From NCBI GenBank assembly GCA_001898825.1, contig MKVK01000008.1:152606-216605 (forward strand): a stretch of 64,000 nt of DNA. Direction: 5' to 3'. Origin of the DNA: Magnetospirillum sp. 64-120. GTDB taxonomy: Bacteria; Pseudomonadota; Alphaproteobacteria; Rhodospirillales; Magnetospirillaceae. Below are positions 63,174 to 64,000 of this stretch, in pieces. The translations under genes and the position numbers were made by a program. The notes below the pieces were generated by a model. The model worked only from the letters and a program-made list of their open reading frames with translations. It made no database searches and had not been told where the DNA came from. Within the stretch, counting starts at the first letter, position 1. Every line of letters begins with the position of its first letter.

Positions 63174-64000
63174 TCAGTCGACCATCTTCCAATCGCCCTT
63201 GGCGATTTCCACCATGTGGAAGGCGGACAGGTTCAGGCCCATGTGGTCGGTGGCCGACATGGAGACGATGCCGCCGGTGCCCACATAGCCCGAGGTCTTC
63301 TCGATCTCGTCGCGCACCTTGGCCTTGTCCGAGGACCCGGCCCGCATGATGGCGGCCAGGGCGATCTGCAGGCCGTCATAGGCATGGCCGGCGAAGGTCG
63401 AGACTTCCGACTTGAAAGCGTCCTCGTATTCCTTCTTGAAGGCGGCGACCACCGGCTTTTGCGGGTCGGTGGCGGACAGCTGGTCGGCGATCACCAGGCC
63501 GGCGGCGGGCAGGCGCACGCCGTCGGAAGCGTCACCCGACAGGCGGATGTAATCCTTGGACGCCACGCCGTGCGACTGGTACAGCGGCTGGGTGATGGCC
63601 AGCTGCTTGTGGTTCTTGGTGACGATGGCCGGGCCCTGGCCGAAGCCGAAGTTGAAGATGGCCTGCACGCCGGGGGTGTTCTTGATCTTGGTCAGCTGGG
63701 CGGTGACGTCGGGATCCTTCGGCGAATAGACTTCGTCGGCGACGATCTCGATGCCGTAATTGGGTGCCACCAGCAGCGACTGGTCATGGCCCGACTTGCC
63801 GAAACCGGCGTTTTCCGAAATCAACGCCACCTTGGTCAGGCCGCGCTTCTTCAGGTCGGAAAACACCTTTTCCGCCGCCATGCGATCGGTGTGCGGGGTC
63901 TTGAACACCCACTTCTTCACCGGCTCGACGATGTCGATGCCGCCGGCCAGCGAAATGAACGGAACCCCCGCCGGCTCGACGATCTTGATCGCCGCCATGG
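63174..64000 (-). CDS. livK: branched-chain amino acid-binding protein LivK, C-terminal part
   Basis: About 275 C-terminal residues of a type I periplasmic-binding protein; the 5' end lies beyond the window, and the ATG at 63998 is internal by the look of the frame. FFNGFGQGPAIV-like and VALISENAGFGKSGHDQ regions, GHAYDGLQIALAAIMRAG and TDHMGLNLSAFHMVEIAKGDWKMVD are typical of ABC amino-acid receptors. It binds leucine/isoleucine/valine or related amino acids and delivers them to LivHM. Confidence 0.88.
   Translation of the reverse strand, partial: MAAIKIVEPAGVPFISLAGGIDIVEPVKKWVFKTPHTDRMAAEKVFSDLKKRGLTKVALISENAGFGKSGHDQSLLVAPNYGIEIVADEVYSPKDPDVTAQLTKIKNTPGVQAIFNFGFGQGPAIVTKNHKQLAITQPLYQSHGVASKDYIRLSGDASDGVRLPAAGLVIADQLSATDPQKPVVAAFKKEYEDAFKSEVSTFAGHAYDGLQIALAAIMRAGSSDKAKVRDEIEKTSGYVGTGGIVSMSATDHMGLNLSAFHMVEIAKGDWKMVD

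Overview
The window is a chromosomal segment of an alphaproteobacterium, most likely a Rhodospirillales member close to Magnetospirillum. This is inferred from high-GC coding sequence and from the combination of Irr, MucR and CarD regulators, an OlsB/OlsA ornithine-lipid pair, an ATP12-type F1 assembly chaperone, a short type HPF, a metA-type (SAM-II) riboswitch and a class II ribonucleotide reductase. No magnetosome genes, phage, insertion sequences, CRISPR arrays, rRNA or tRNA genes are visible. About 71 protein genes fill the window, many with 4-bp ATGA/GTGA/TTGA overlaps, and intergenic gaps are short.

Layout. 1-6.1 kb: end of argH, a small lipoprotein, lysA, a TIGR02302/DUF4175 membrane protein, a hotdog thioesterase and an EAL protein, meeting an S4 RNA-binding gene head-on. 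6.2-10.9 kb: cspA, then on the minus strand the B12-dependent ribonucleotide reductase nrdJ (with a cluster of DnaA-box-like sites upstream), a Tat-exported GH1 glycosidase and an acylphosphatase. 11-21 kb: an RlpA-like protein, crcB, rluC, a HAD hydrolase, an AsmA-like protein, an ATP12 chaperone and the propionyl-CoA carboxylase pair pccB-pccA. 21-24 kb: iron and cytochrome island with irr, a pentaheme TorC-like cytochrome and a diheme peroxidase; Irr-box-like palindromes precede irr and the peroxidase. 24-28 kb: rarA, a DegP-type protease, an Hpt protein and a degenerate receiver. 28.5-31.6 kb: a TusA-like protein, mucR, fur, olsB and olsA.

31.7-37.2 kb is the conserved miaB-phoH-ybeY-corC-lnt operon, with an unusual in-frame palindromic repeat in corC. 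37.2-42.6 kb: an XRE regulator, a SAM-II riboswitch in front of metK-trmB, terC, a TerB-like gene, fdxA and carD. 42.6-49.6 kb: a degenerate metallophosphoesterase, htpG, hpf, a LysR regulator, a VanX-type dipeptidase, tsaB-rimI and small orphan genes. 49.8-57.3 kb: polA, a zinc-finger protein, an ABC ATPase, a lipoprotein hydrolase and several unrecognised exported proteins. 57.3-64 kb: a two-gene redox cassette (Fd-FNR reductase plus a diiron-carboxylate protein), then the branched-chain amino acid transporter livK-livH-livM-livG-livF, with livK running off the end of the window.

Most of the window is housekeeping. The least explained parts are the diiron/reductase cassette (57.4-59.6 kb), the Irr-linked cytochrome pair (21.4-24.3 kb), the Hpt/pseudo-receiver pair (27.0-27.8 kb), the repeat-bearing corC (34.6 kb) and the DnaA-box array before nrdJ (9.0-9.1 kb). 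All family names come from reading translated sequence against remembered family features; no database search was run.
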